A stretch of DNA of 64,000 nt from Streptomyces sp. AA1529 (lineage in GTDB: Bacteria > Actinomycetota > Actinomycetes > Streptomycetales > Streptomycetaceae): NCBI RefSeq assembly GCF_000280905.1, contig NZ_ALAP01000018.1, positions 124,001 through 188,000 of the forward strand. Reading direction: 5' to 3'. The notes beneath the pieces were generated by a model. That model was given only the letters and a program-made list of their open reading frames with translations. It did not search any database and had not been told where the DNA came from. Below, piece by piece: positions 1 through 8,150 of this stretch (positions are counted from its first letter, which is position 1; each line of letters starts with the position of its first letter). Both the position numbers and the translations under genes were made by a program.

Positions 1-1690
1 GCGCGTCGGCGTCGGCGTCCACCCGGTTGTCGCCCTCCTGGTCGAGGAGGAGGGTCGCGGCGTCGAGGCAGTCCCAGACCCGGGCCCGCACCGCGTCGGG
101 CAGCCTGTCCGGGGCCGCCTCGAACGCGTCGTTCAGCTCGCCGAGTTCCTGCCGCGCCGTCCGGCGCAGCCGTCCGGCCGGAAGACGCGCCGGGAGCTGC
201 GACGGGGTACCGCCCGCGCCGCTCCCGCGGACGGCCGGAGCGGGCCGGATCGCGGTACGTATCCGCCCGGCGGCGGCGAGACCGGCGGCCGTCACCCCGA
301 AGGCCGCGGCCGCACCCACCACCCCCATCAGCAGCCCGGGCGCGAAGTCGCCCGCGTAGAGGGAGGGCAGCACGTCCTCGGTCACCGCGTCGTCCGCGGC
401 CGACGGTTCCAGGTAGGGGCGCCCGGGCGGAGCCTGCGGGGCGCGGCCGACGGCCCGGAGCGCGCCGTCCAGCCGCCGGTAGAGCCCTGCGTCCTCGGAG
501 TCCTGGGAGTCCTGCGTACCGTCCCCGCCGAAGCGGAGGTCCTCCGTGGCCTCCCGGAGCGCCGCGCTGTCCAGCCGGGCACCGTAGTTGACGAGTTCCA
601 GCTCGCCGCGCTCGGAGGCGTCCGCGACCACGTAGAGGCCGTCGCCGTCCTTCCCCAGCCGGTCGTGCAGCCGGTCGTGCAGCCGCTTGGCGAGGCGCGC
701 GCCGTCCCCGGCCGACTCGTCCGCGGTGACGAGGGGGACGACGGCGACCCGGACCGGAACGTCCAGACGCGCCACCCGCCCCCGCAGCCGCTCCAGCTGA
801 GCCGGGCTCAGCAGTCCGGCCCCGAGCGGGTCGACGTAGACGGGGTCGGCGCGCAGCCCCTGGGCGACCCGCACCGTCCTGGCCCGCAGGTCCGCGGCGG
901 TGGGCGGCCGGTCGGCGTCGGAGCGGGTGTCGTCGAAGACGAGCGGCGCACCGGCGCCGATCACCACGGCCGCCCCGGCGGCGGCGGGCACCAGCAGCCG
1001 GAGCCGCGGCCCCTTCCCGCCCCGCCGGCGCCGGATGTACCAGCCGGTGGCGACCAGGAACACCGGTACCCCGCTGAGGAGGAGGCCGGTGAGGAAGCTC
1101 TGGTTCTCGCGGTCGGTGCGCCCGGTGTGGAGCTTGTCCGGCTCCTCACCGGCCCGGCTCGCCTCCAGTCCGCGCGCGGCGCGCCGCGCCGCGTCACCGG
1201 ACCGCAGCACGTCCACGAAGTGCCGGAACACCTCCAGGGTGCCCGCGTCGTAGGGCAGTTCGAAGAGGGTCGCGGTGGCCGCGTCCCGGGCCGGTACGTC
1301 CACCCCGAACGTCTCGATACGCGGGCTCCCGCCGTCCTCGCCGAGCAGGACATAGAGCCCGTCCTCGCCGAGCCGGTCGTGCACGGCCGCCAGCAGCCCC
1401 TTGCCGCGCGCGGCCCCCGAGCCGGGGAGCACCAGCACATACGTGGGCACGCCGGTGCGCTTCGCCGCCTCGGCGAAGGCGGACCGTGCGGAGAGCGGGT
1501 TGGTCCGCGGAAGCTGGTCGGAAAGGTGGACGGGATTCTCGCGCAACTGCTCGGCCAGGTAGGCGGCGGGCGTCGCCGTTCCGTCCGCGGCCGCCGCCGT
1601 CCCGGTCGTGCACACCAACCCACCTGCTTCCAGCAGGCTCAGCAGGGCGGCCAACAGCAGCGCACGTCCCCGCGCACTCCATCCCCGCAT
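1..1690 (-). CDS. Secreted/membrane protein, partial (C-terminus beyond window)
   Basis: An uninterrupted minus-strand frame runs from ATG at 1690 off the left edge (at least 563 codons). It starts with a signal-peptide-like stretch (positive start, then an Ala/Leu-rich core at residues 10-20). Two soluble segments with similar wording follow (both contain a phrase like HDRLGEDGLYV or HDRLGKDGDGLYV), separated by membrane segments, one near the VFLVATGWYIRR stretch. This suggests an internally duplicated extracytoplasmic domain anchored in the membrane. The function is not recognised. It is divergent from the WXG100-like gene at 1947, with a 256-bp gap between them in which no clear site was seen. 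Confidence 0.75.
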   Translation of the reverse strand, partial: MRGWSARGRALLLAALLSLLEAGGLVCTTGTAAAADGTATPAAYLAEQLRENPVHLSDQLPRTNPLSARSAFAEAAKRTGVPTYVLVLPGSGAARGKGLLAAVHDRLGEDGLYVLLGEDGGSPRIETFGVDVPARDAATATLFELPYDAGTLEVFRHFVDVLRSGDAARRAARGLEASRAGEEPDKLHTGRTDRENQSFLTGLLLSGVPVFLVATGWYIRRRRGGKGPRLRLLVPAAAGAAVVIGAGAPLVFDDTRSDADRPPTAADLRARTVRVAQGLRADPVYVDPLGAGLLSPAQLERLRGRVARLDVPVRVAVVPLVTADESAGDGARLAKRLHDRLHDRLGKDGDGLYVVADASERGELELVNYGARLDSAALREATEDLRFGGDGTQDSQDSEDAGLYRRLDGALRAVGRAPQAPPGRPYLEPSAADDAVTEDVLPSLYAGDFAPGLLMGVVGAAAAFGVTAAGLAAAGRIRTAIRPAPAVRGSGAGGTPSQLPARLPAGRLRRTARQELGELNDAFEAAPDRLPDAVRARVWDCLDAATLLLDQEGDNRVDADADA

Positions 1691-1946
1691 GTGGCTCCCC
1701 CGAAGTCAGCCGTCGCCGTTCCACCTGCGCCTGTCGCCCTGGACCGAATCTTCATCCTTCCAGGATCGGGGCCCGGACGGGACACCGGGTTCAGCATTCC
1801 TCCGGGTCCAGCGAAGGAGCGCCGGGAGTCTGAGTCGCACCGATTCGTCTACCGTGTCTCGGGGGACATCCTGCGACCGTGCGCTCAGGAGCGCCGACCA
1901 ACCGGTCTCGGGACGTTGCATGTCGGTGCGCCGAACAGGGGGGAGC

Positions 1947-2330
1947 ATGGAGCGACTCAGAGTCGATGGAGTCGACCTCGCACAGCTCATCTCGGACCTG
2001 GACGAGATGGAGCGCTATCTCGAGGCGAAGATCGCACGGATGGACGGCCTGCTGGACCTCGTGGGCCGGCGTTGGCGCGGCCCGACTGCCGCTGCCTACA
2101 AGGAATTGCAGGCAGGACTTACCGAGGACGCACGCACCGTGCGGGAGTCACTGATCCTCATCGAAGAAGCGGTCAAGGCGAGCAAGGACGGTTTCACCGC
2201 GCAAGAGCTCGACGTACTCACGGCCATGAGCAAGCTTCGGGTCACCACCGAGGGACAGGAGAAGCTGCTCGGCATGGCGGACGCCAACCCTGTGGCCGGA
2301 CTCCCGAAGAGCAAATTGGCCGATCTGTAG
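1947..2330 (+). CDS. WXG100-like small helical protein (127 aa)
   Basis: The protein is short, all-helical and charged, with a central W-x-G (RRWRGPTAAAY) between two predicted helices, as in the ESAT-6/WXG100 superfamily. Family members form helical hairpins and travel with, or guide, substrates of type VII secretion. The ATG at 1947 is chosen because a purine-rich AGGGGGGAG stretch lies just upstream. The open frame extends further 5' (to 1608) but without coding character. It is the first gene of a run leading to the RNase A-like toxin at 2774, so it probably acts as an export partner or chaperone for it. That role is inferred from position. Confidence 0.72.
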   Translation: MERLRVDGVDLAQLISDLDEMERYLEAKIARMDGLLDLVGRRWRGPTAAAYKELQAGLTEDARTVRESLILIEEAVKASKDGFTAQELDVLTAMSKLRVTTEGQEKLLGMADANPVAGLPKSKLADL

Positions 2331-2462
2331 GCCGAAGACGCGGGCCGCTGGCACAGGACCGGCTCGAACGCCAGGAGAGATGCCGGTCCGGCCCGCTGCC
2401 GCCGGGCAGCGGGAAGGGAAGGGGCATCGCACGACAGTGCGGTGAGACGGGAGGGGACACGA

Positions 2463-2774
2463 ATGTCCGGCGCTCACAACGACGACGACCTCGCTGTCGA
2501 CTTTGCGACACTGAAGCGACTTTCGAGCGAGATGGAGGACATCCTCGCCGACCTCACAGAGAAGCTCGAAACGCTGTGGACCCGATCCGAGAAGGTCGTG
2601 AGCCATTGGGAGGGCGAGGCGCGTGAAGTGTGCGTCGACGTCCTGGACCGCTGGGACCGCTCGATGCAGGACCTCGAAGGTGCTCAACGCTGGCTGCACG
2701 ATGTCGTCACCAACGGGCACGTCAACTACGTGTCCGCGCACCGCGCCGTCCTGCGCGGCTGGGGTGACGGCTGA
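2463..2774 (+). CDS. WXG100-like small helical protein (103 aa)
   Basis: A second short helical protein carrying a W-x-G motif (SHWEGEAREV) in the middle, flanked by two amphipathic helices. The ATG at 2463 has a good ribosome-binding site (GGGAGGGG about 7 nt upstream); the GTG at 2442 is less likely. Its TGA shares one base with the ATG of the toxin gene at 2774 (TGATG), so the two are translationally coupled. With the 1947 gene it probably forms a heterodimeric ESX-like pair serving the toxin. Partner identity is inferred. Confidence 0.75.
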   Translation: MSGAHNDDDLAVDFATLKRLSSEMEDILADLTEKLETLWTRSEKVVSHWEGEAREVCVDVLDRWDRSMQDLEGAQRWLHDVVTNGHVNYVSAHRAVLRGWGDG

Positions 2775-4705
2775 TGGCGACCCCCACACCGGAGCCCACC
2801 CCGTCCCAGTCGCCCTCCGCACAGGACGTCGACGGCAAGGAAAAGGGCGACGCCGACGCGGATCGGCCCGAGCCCTCACCCTCTCCCGGGCATCCGCCGG
2901 ATCCTGACTACGAGCCCGAGCCACGGCGCACGGGCCACGACGGCAGACCCAGCGACGAGCGACGAGCCTGGGAACGCAAGCAGCTGCGCCCTGCTCCACC
3001 GGATGACAGCGGCGGTTTCGACATCAAGCCGAGCCACGTCTACTACGTCTCGTCGCTTGTCAGGGACGAGCAGTTCGCGCTGCACAAGGCGCTCAACACG
3101 ATGGTCGAGGACGCCCACTGCCGACAGGCTGCCGGAAAGGGCAGCGGCCCTGACGATTTCGCGGAGGCCTACGCGAAAGTCGCCGCGAAGTTCCTCGCCG
3201 TCTGGTCCCGGAGTATTCAGTCCGTAGGGGGTGTCTCCCTGGGGCTGACCGAGACGGCGAACAATTATTGTGCAGCAGAATGGTTCTCCCGCGGCATGTA
3301 CGGTCCACCGCCGCGGCAGTCACCCCCCATCGGGGTCGGAAAGGCAAAATACGGGCCCCTGGCCGACATCCAGTGGACGGGCACCGGAGATGGCACGGAC
3401 ATTCCCCTGGTTGCCGGCCTCGGTGACATTCCGGACTGGCTCTCCGTGGTGATCGAGCCCGCCATCAAGGAGGGGTTGCGGCTCGGCAGGACACACGACA
3501 TCACGCCGGGCGCCGATACGGGGGACCTGCGTAAGGTTGGCAGCGCGTGGCACTCTGCAGGCGTCGCGGCCAAAGGTGTGGCCGGCAAGCTCAACGGCCA
3601 CATGGGCTATCTGACCAATGAACGCAACGACGATTGGCGAGCCGCCATGCACGGCTTCTGCCAGCAGATCTGGGGTACCACTCCCTGGGGCGCGCCTCGT
3701 ACCCGGGATGGAGAGCGCGTCCCCAAAGGGCAGCAGCAGCCCGATGACCGCGAGTGGCGTACCAATCCGAAGGTCAAACCGACTGACCGGAGGCCGATCA
3801 TTGAAATCCTGGAGAAGACGGCAGACGCCGTGAAGAAGGAACTCGACCACGTCGCACGCATTGCCGACACCACCCGGGACACCACCTCACGGCTGGGCGC
3901 CGAAGCGGCGAAGGCCACGGTGAAGGACCTCACAATGGGCCTCGACCTGGGAGAACTCACCCGGCTTGCCGGAACGCTGGTCTTCGCCGAGATCGTTTCG
4001 ACGTTCCGGTCGCACATGGACAAGGAAGCCGTCAACCGTGCGGTCGACGCGTATCAGGAGGCCTTTCACTCCGGTGCCGCCGAACTGCGCAAGCTCCTTC
4101 CTGAACTGGAAGAAGCCCAGCACAGTGCACCCACCTACGCATCCGAGGTGGCCAGGGCTCAGGCATTCGGGGCCCGTTCGCTCGACGAGTTCAGAAACCG
4201 ACATCGCTGGACGAAGAAAAACGATACCGACAAAGGAAAATACACGGTCGACCTGGCCGGCAGTGAGTGGCTGAATAATTCGCACACCGCCAACAAGCAT
4301 GTGGGACTCACAGACGATCAGTTGGCTCAGCGGCTTCGCGACGACCTGAAGAAGCCTCCACGCCCCGGAACCGAATGGCCGCATGGACAGCCGCAGATCG
4401 GCAACGCCTCCACGTTCAAGGACATGGAGTCGGCACAGAAGATGACCCAGTACACGATCGACAAGAACTCAAAAGAGATCAAAGACTGGCTCAAATCGCC
4501 GTCCGGTCCGCTGGTCATCGAAACGGACAAGACACCGTACGGAGTTTCCGGCCGGAGCATCGACCGACACGAGTTGAAAAACAACCCCTATCCCGTCGAC
4601 AGAGCTGAGGATGTACACGGCGTGCAGGCCAAACTCGTCTACGACGCCTCTCTCGACCCACCGTTCACGGTGCTCACGTCCATGCCGAAAGACGTGTCCG
4701 GATGA
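2774..4705 (+). CDS. Polymorphic toxin with C-terminal bacterial RNase A-like domain
   Basis: 643 aa. Residues 1-75 are Pro/Glu/Asp-rich and disordered, residues about 80-490 are mostly helical, and residues about 495-640 match the bacterial RNase A-like toxin domain known from CdiA C-termini. In that family the catalytic set is His, Arg 11 residues later, then a Thr-x-Tyr near the end. Here they correspond to His509 (NKHVG), Arg520 and Thr635, but the Tyr position is Met637 (VLTSMP). The likely role is cutting RNA of competitors after delivery. Start: ATG overlaps the upstream stop. A half-domain copy (4755) and a CdiI-like immunity gene (5073) follow. The C-terminal third has visibly lower GC than the surrounding chromosome, in line with recent exchange of the toxin tip. 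Confidence 0.78.
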   Translation: MATPTPEPTPSQSPSAQDVDGKEKGDADADRPEPSPSPGHPPDPDYEPEPRRTGHDGRPSDERRAWERKQLRPAPPDDSGGFDIKPSHVYYVSSLVRDEQFALHKALNTMVEDAHCRQAAGKGSGPDDFAEAYAKVAAKFLAVWSRSIQSVGGVSLGLTETANNYCAAEWFSRGMYGPPPRQSPPIGVGKAKYGPLADIQWTGTGDGTDIPLVAGLGDIPDWLSVVIEPAIKEGLRLGRTHDITPGADTGDLRKVGSAWHSAGVAAKGVAGKLNGHMGYLTNERNDDWRAAMHGFCQQIWGTTPWGAPRTRDGERVPKGQQQPDDREWRTNPKVKPTDRRPIIEILEKTADAVKKELDHVARIADTTRDTTSRLGAEAAKATVKDLTMGLDLGELTRLAGTLVFAEIVSTFRSHMDKEAVNRAVDAYQEAFHSGAAELRKLLPELEEAQHSAPTYASEVARAQAFGARSLDEFRNRHRWTKKNDTDKGKYTVDLAGSEWLNNSHTANKHVGLTDDQLAQRLRDDLKKPPRPGTEWPHGQPQIGNASTFKDMESAQKMTQYTIDKNSKEIKDWLKSPSGPLVIETDKTPYGVSGRSIDRHELKNNPYPVDRAEDVHGVQAKLVYDASLDPPFTVLTSMPKDVSG

Positions 4706-4754
4706 GCCTTCAGAAACCTCGGTTCCCTCAGCCACCTCACACTAAGGTGCTCAC

Positions 4755-5060
4755 GTGACCTCCCCCACCAGAGCTGCCACCTATCCCGACCGTGCGACCG
4801 CGCAATGGTGCACGCAGCAAGTCGTCACCCGGAACGAGCAGCGAATCCACCGGTGGTTGGCGCAGGGCACGCGGCAACGGCTGACCATCGAGGCGGCGTG
4901 GCCCTCGCGACAGGAACCGGTAGGACGTGTGCTGCTGCAGGCGATGATGCTGGCGGGGCGCGGGGCGATCGAGGTGCGAGCCGCTCGCGTCGTGCTGAGA
5001 AGAGACCCCTCCCAGGAAAACGGCTTCTCGGTACACGCCTCGTTCCCGGTCTACCTCTAG
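4755..5060 (+). CDS. Stand-alone C-terminal half of an RNase A-like toxin domain (101 aa)
   Basis: Residues 8-98 align by eye with residues about 550-638 of the toxin just upstream. Matching features are the AxTYxDxxxAQ start, a helix ending IHRWL (toxin IKDWL), a GRVL or GRS step, and a final FSVHASFP matching FTVLTSMP. The first half of the domain, with the catalytic His and Arg, is missing, and the Thr of the T-x-Y motif is Ala. It is therefore probably not an active RNase. It may be a displaced toxin tip, a recombination donor, or a folded mimic that binds the immunity protein. GTG at 4755 is the only start near the domain. The next gene's Shine-Dalgarno overlaps this stop codon, so the two are probably co-expressed. 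Confidence 0.65.
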   Translation: MTSPTRAATYPDRATAQWCTQQVVTRNEQRIHRWLAQGTRQRLTIEAAWPSRQEPVGRVLLQAMMLAGRGAIEVRAARVVLRRDPSQENGFSVHASFPVYL

Positions 5061-5072
5061 GAGCTTTCCCGG

Positions 5073-5798
5073 ATGTCCATGAAGCCCCTCGTCCACGACC
5101 GCAAGTACGGCGAACTGGATCAGGTCCTGACCGCGTACCTGGGCCGGACGGCGGACGACACCGCCGACGAGCGCAGTGAAGCGCTCACCGCCTACCTCCG
5201 CCACACCTGGCAGAACCGGCCGTGGGCGCTGGGCACGGCGGAGCAACAACTGCGTGAGTACGCGCAGAACCCGCCGGGACGGCTGCGGCACAAGCTGGGC
5301 GAGTTCTACCCGGTACCGGATGTGGGAATCCCTGAGAGCAACGTCCAGGAGTGGCTGCAGCAACTCGCGCAGCACATCCGGGCGAGCGTCGAGAGCGGCG
5401 ACGCTCCGCCGCCCGGACCGCCGCAGACTCATTGGGAGTGGCATGCGCGCTTCCCCGAACTGGGACAGCTTCTGGGCGGATGGTTCTCACAGGAAATGCC
5501 GGACGAATTCGGCGAGCACGATGAGGCACTCGCCGACTACCTCGGCACCACCGATCCCGGACTCGTCGCCCGGCTGTGCGGTGAGCTACGGGAGCTGCTG
5601 GCATCGGATCTGGAGGAGATCGAGTACTCCACGGCCGTCACCGAACTCGGCATGGAGGTAGATCCTCCGGCTCCGTACACGCCAGCGGCGTGGCTCGTCC
5701 GCGTCGCGGAGCGGGTTTCCCAGCCGTCGACCCGGTACGGGACCCAGACTCCAGCCGAGCGGGTGCAGCAGGCCCAAGAGACTCAGCCCATGGAGTGA
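5073..5798 (+). CDS. CdiI-like immunity protein, two tandem domains (241 aa)
   Basis: Two related segments are visible. Residues about 6-105 run from LDQVLTAYLG to NVQEWLQQLAQHI. Residues about 122-225 run from FPELGQLLGGWF through EHDEALADYLG to AWLVRVAERV. Both follow the pattern of the CDI immunity family that has a FPELxxLLGGYFHQD-type start. The immunity role against the RNase A-like toxin follows from position right after the toxin and the half-domain gene. AGGAG at 5059-5063, overlapping the previous stop, supports ATG 5073. The two copies may bind the full toxin and the half-domain, or protect against two toxin variants (inference). Its 3' end overlaps the convergent GNAT gene by 16 bp. 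Confidence 0.72.
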   Translation: MSMKPLVHDRKYGELDQVLTAYLGRTADDTADERSEALTAYLRHTWQNRPWALGTAEQQLREYAQNPPGRLRHKLGEFYPVPDVGIPESNVQEWLQQLAQHIRASVESGDAPPPGPPQTHWEWHARFPELGQLLGGWFSQEMPDEFGEHDEALADYLGTTDPGLVARLCGELRELLASDLEEIEYSTAVTELGMEVDPPAPYTPAAWLVRVAERVSQPSTRYGTQTPAERVQQAQETQPME

Positions 5799-6748
5799 AC
5801 AGCCTCCTCCAGCCGCACCACATCCCAGACCAGCCGCGCCTGCTGTTCCGCCAAGGCGGCAGCCATGCCGTTCTGCTGCTCGGTCAGCTCGCAGCTGAAG
5901 GAGTGGTAGGGCAGCAGCTCCCGCACCGTGCGCAGAAGAACGCGTGCGACATCAGCCGCCTCGGAGGGACTCCCGAAACCACACGGGCCGCCCTCAAGCT
6001 CCAGCTCGTCGTTGTGGAAGGGCTCATCGAGCCGCAGGACACCGGCGACGCCGCCGTCCTGGCGCAAGACGGCCAGCAGCGGCTGCTGTTCTTCCTCGTT
6101 CCATTCCTCGGCGAAGAACACCGTCTCGCGGAGTTCCTCGGCACTCATGCGGTGCCCGTCGTCGGCGTCGGACACCGCGTCCTGCCAGGCAGTCAGCACT
6201 GCGCCGGGCGCCTCACGTACATCGGCGTAATACTCGGCCGTCAAAGTCCCACAGGTGCGTGTCCGACGAGTCGGCAACGCGAAGGCGCTCGGACGCGGTC
6301 GCAGCGCCGGCAAGGAGAACTGCTTCACCCACCCCACCTGATCGAAACCATGTGCTCGCAAGAACCGCTGGCCTCCCCCACCATTCGGAACGGATACGCG
6401 CAGCCGCTCGAATCCCCCGGCTGCGGCCAGCTCTCGCAGCACGGTCAGCGCCTCGCCGCCGTAACCGCAACGACGCGACTCGGGCACGATCTCCACGAGG
6501 CCCTCGCATCTCAGTGAATCCGCATCCTCGGCGTACACGCCCACCAGCCCCACAACGGTGCCCCTCGCACGGTCACGCAGCACCCGGGAGCGGCGCGTCC
6601 AGCCGGGAGCGAGTGTCCGATCCGGCCGCAGGACGGCGCGTGCACTTCGAACAGGCCAGGAATCGCCGGGCCCCAGAGCGTCGAGTACCTCATCTGCGTC
6701 CCGAGGTTCCCAGCACTCGGCGACCATGGCTCCGATGCCTCCGTTCAT
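5783..6748 (-). CDS. GNAT-family N-acetyltransferase (321 aa)
   Basis: The N-terminal half carries an acetyl-CoA-binding GNAT core: the strand VGLVGVYAEDADSL, then EIVPESRRCGYGGEAL, which is the R-x-x-G-x-G/A pyrophosphate loop, and a late FLRAHGFDQVG. The C-terminal half is a degenerate second unit (VAGVLRLDEP, then helices), so this may be a double-GNAT protein. The substrate is unknown. ATG 6748 is preceded by GGGGGTGGAT; a second in-frame ATG lies at 6727. It is likely at the tail of the tsaB-rimI-tsaD transcription unit, 30 bp after the 85-aa gene. Confidence 0.7.
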   Translation of the reverse strand: MNGGIGAMVAECWEPRDADEVLDALGPGDSWPVRSARAVLRPDRTLAPGWTRRSRVLRDRARGTVVGLVGVYAEDADSLRCEGLVEIVPESRRCGYGGEALTVLRELAAAGGFERLRVSVPNGGGGQRFLRAHGFDQVGWVKQFSLPALRPRPSAFALPTRRTRTCGTLTAEYYADVREAPGAVLTAWQDAVSDADDGHRMSAEELRETVFFAEEWNEEEQQPLLAVLRQDGGVAGVLRLDEPFHNDELELEGGPCGFGSPSEAADVARVLLRTVRELLPYHSFSCELTEQQNGMAAALAEQQARLVWDVVRLEEAVHSMG

Positions 6749-6777
6749 ATCCACCCCCTGCCTCCGGTCACGCTGGC

Positions 6778-7035
6778 TCACACGCGCTCGAACCGCCACC
6801 GGTGCACCGGGCGGGCGGACAGCTCCGGTGGGGGGTCGGGCAGCTCGGGGACGTCCGCGTCGTATCCGCCCGCCCAGCAGGTGACGACCAGGACCCGGTC
6901 GCCCGGGGCCGTGAAGTGTTCGCGGCGTTCGCAGCGGAGGTCCGCGGGCAGTTCCCGGTTGCGGGCCCAGGAGAGCAGTTCGGGCCCGCGGCCGGGGGCG
7001 GCCTTGGCCTCCCACATGAGGGCGACGGTCGGCAT
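6778..7035 (-). CDS. Small hypothetical protein coupled to tsaD (85 aa)
   Basis: Starts with ATG sharing one base with the tsaD stop (TGATG), so it should be translated only after tsaD. The sequence (LMWEAKAAPGRGPELLSWA near the start, then RVLVVTCW and RPVHRWRFERV) suggests a small alpha/beta fold of the antibiotic-biosynthesis-monooxygenase (ABM, dimeric ferredoxin-like) type, without obvious catalytic residues. The function is not known, and the fold assignment is tentative. Confidence 0.6.
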   Translation of the reverse strand: MPTVALMWEAKAAPGRGPELLSWARNRELPADLRCERREHFTAPGDRVLVVTCWAGGYDADVPELPDPPPELSARPVHRWRFERV

Positions 7036-8150
7036 CAGGCGTAGAGGTTCTTCCTGCTCAGCTCGTGCACGTGGTCGTGGTCGTGGTCGTGGTCCGGGGC
7101 CGCCGACGGATCCGGGACATGCGGTTCCGTCACCGGGAGCGAGGAGTCCGCGGGCAGGTCCCAGGCGGAGGCGGCACGGTTGCGTGCCACCATCTCGGCG
7201 CCGAGCGCCGCCACCATGGCGCCGTTGTCGGTGCACAGCTTGGGCCGGGGGACCCGCAGGGTGATGCCCGCGTCGGCGCACCGCTCCTGGGCCATGGCCC
7301 GCAGCCGGGAGTTGGCCGCGACCCCGCCGCCGATCATCAGATGGTCGACGCCCTCGTCCCGGCAGGCGCGCAGGGCCTTGCGGGTCAGCACATCGGTGAC
7401 GGCCTCCTGGAAGGAGGCGGCGACATGCGCGACGGGCACCTCCTCGCCCGCGTTCCGCTTCGCCTCGATCCAACGGGCGACGGCCGTCTTGAGGCCGGAG
7501 AAGGAGAAGTCGTAGGGCGCGTCGCGCGGTCCGGTCAGCCCGCGCGGGAAGGCGATGGCCGCCGGGTCGCCCTCCTTCGCGTACTTGTCGATCACCGGGC
7601 CGCCGGGGAAGCCGAGGTTGAGCACCCGGGCGACCTTGTCGAACGCCTCGCCCGCCGCGTCGTCGATGGTGGAGCCCAGCGGCCGGACGTCGGCGGTGAT
7701 GTCGGGCGCCAGCAGCAGCGACGAGTGGCCGCCGGAGACCAGCAGCGCCATCGTGGGCTCGGGCAGCGCACCGTGTTCGAGCTGGTCGACGCAGATGTGC
7801 GAGGCCAGGTGGTTGACGCCGTAGAGCGGCTTGCCCAGCGCGTACGCGTACGCCTTCGCCGCCGAGACGCCGACCAGCAGCGCCCCGGCGAGCCCCGGGC
7901 CCGCCGTCACCGCGACGCCGTCCAGGTCGGTGGCGGCGACCCCGGCCTGCTCCAGCGCGCGGTCGATCGTCGGCACCATCGCCTCCAGATGCGCCCGGCT
8001 GGCGATCTCGGGGACGACGCCGCCGAACCGGGCGTGGGTGTCCACGCTGGAGGCGACGGCGTCGGCCAGCAGCGTGTGGCCGCGCACGATTCCGACGCCG
8101 GTCTCGTCGCAGGAGGTCTCGATGCCGAGAACGAGCGGTTCGTCAGCCAT
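7035..8150 (-). CDS. tsaD: tRNA N6-adenosine threonylcarbamoyltransferase TsaD
   Basis: 371 aa, of the ASKHA/Kae1/Qri7 family. It transfers the threonylcarbamoyl group from TC-AMP to A37 of ANN-decoding tRNAs, with TsaB and TsaE. Visible signatures are [14 protein letters not shown] at the N-terminus, the metal-binding NHLASH motif, and [12 protein letters not shown]. It lies downstream of tsaB and rimI; the rimI stop overlaps its start by 8 bp. The C-terminus carries an unusual Asp-His run ([10 protein letters not shown]) encoded by a hexamer repeat at 7070-7095, which is not part of the catalytic fold. Confidence 0.96.
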   Translation of the reverse strand: MADEPLVLGIETSCDETGVGIVRGHTLLADAVASSVDTHARFGGVVPEIASRAHLEAMVPTIDRALEQAGVAATDLDGVAVTAGPGLAGALLVGVSAAKAYAYALGKPLYGVNHLASHICVDQLEHGALPEPTMALLVSGGHSSLLLAPDITADVRPLGSTIDDAAGEAFDKVARVLNLGFPGGPVIDKYAKEGDPAAIAFPRGLTGPRDAPYDFSFSGLKTAVARWIEAKRNAGEEVPVAHVAASFQEAVTDVLTRKALRACRDEGVDHLMIGGGVAANSRLRAMAQERCADAGITLRVPRPKLCTDNGAMVAALGAEMVARNRAASAWDLPADSSLPVTEPHVPDPSAAPDHDHDHDHVHELSRKNLYA

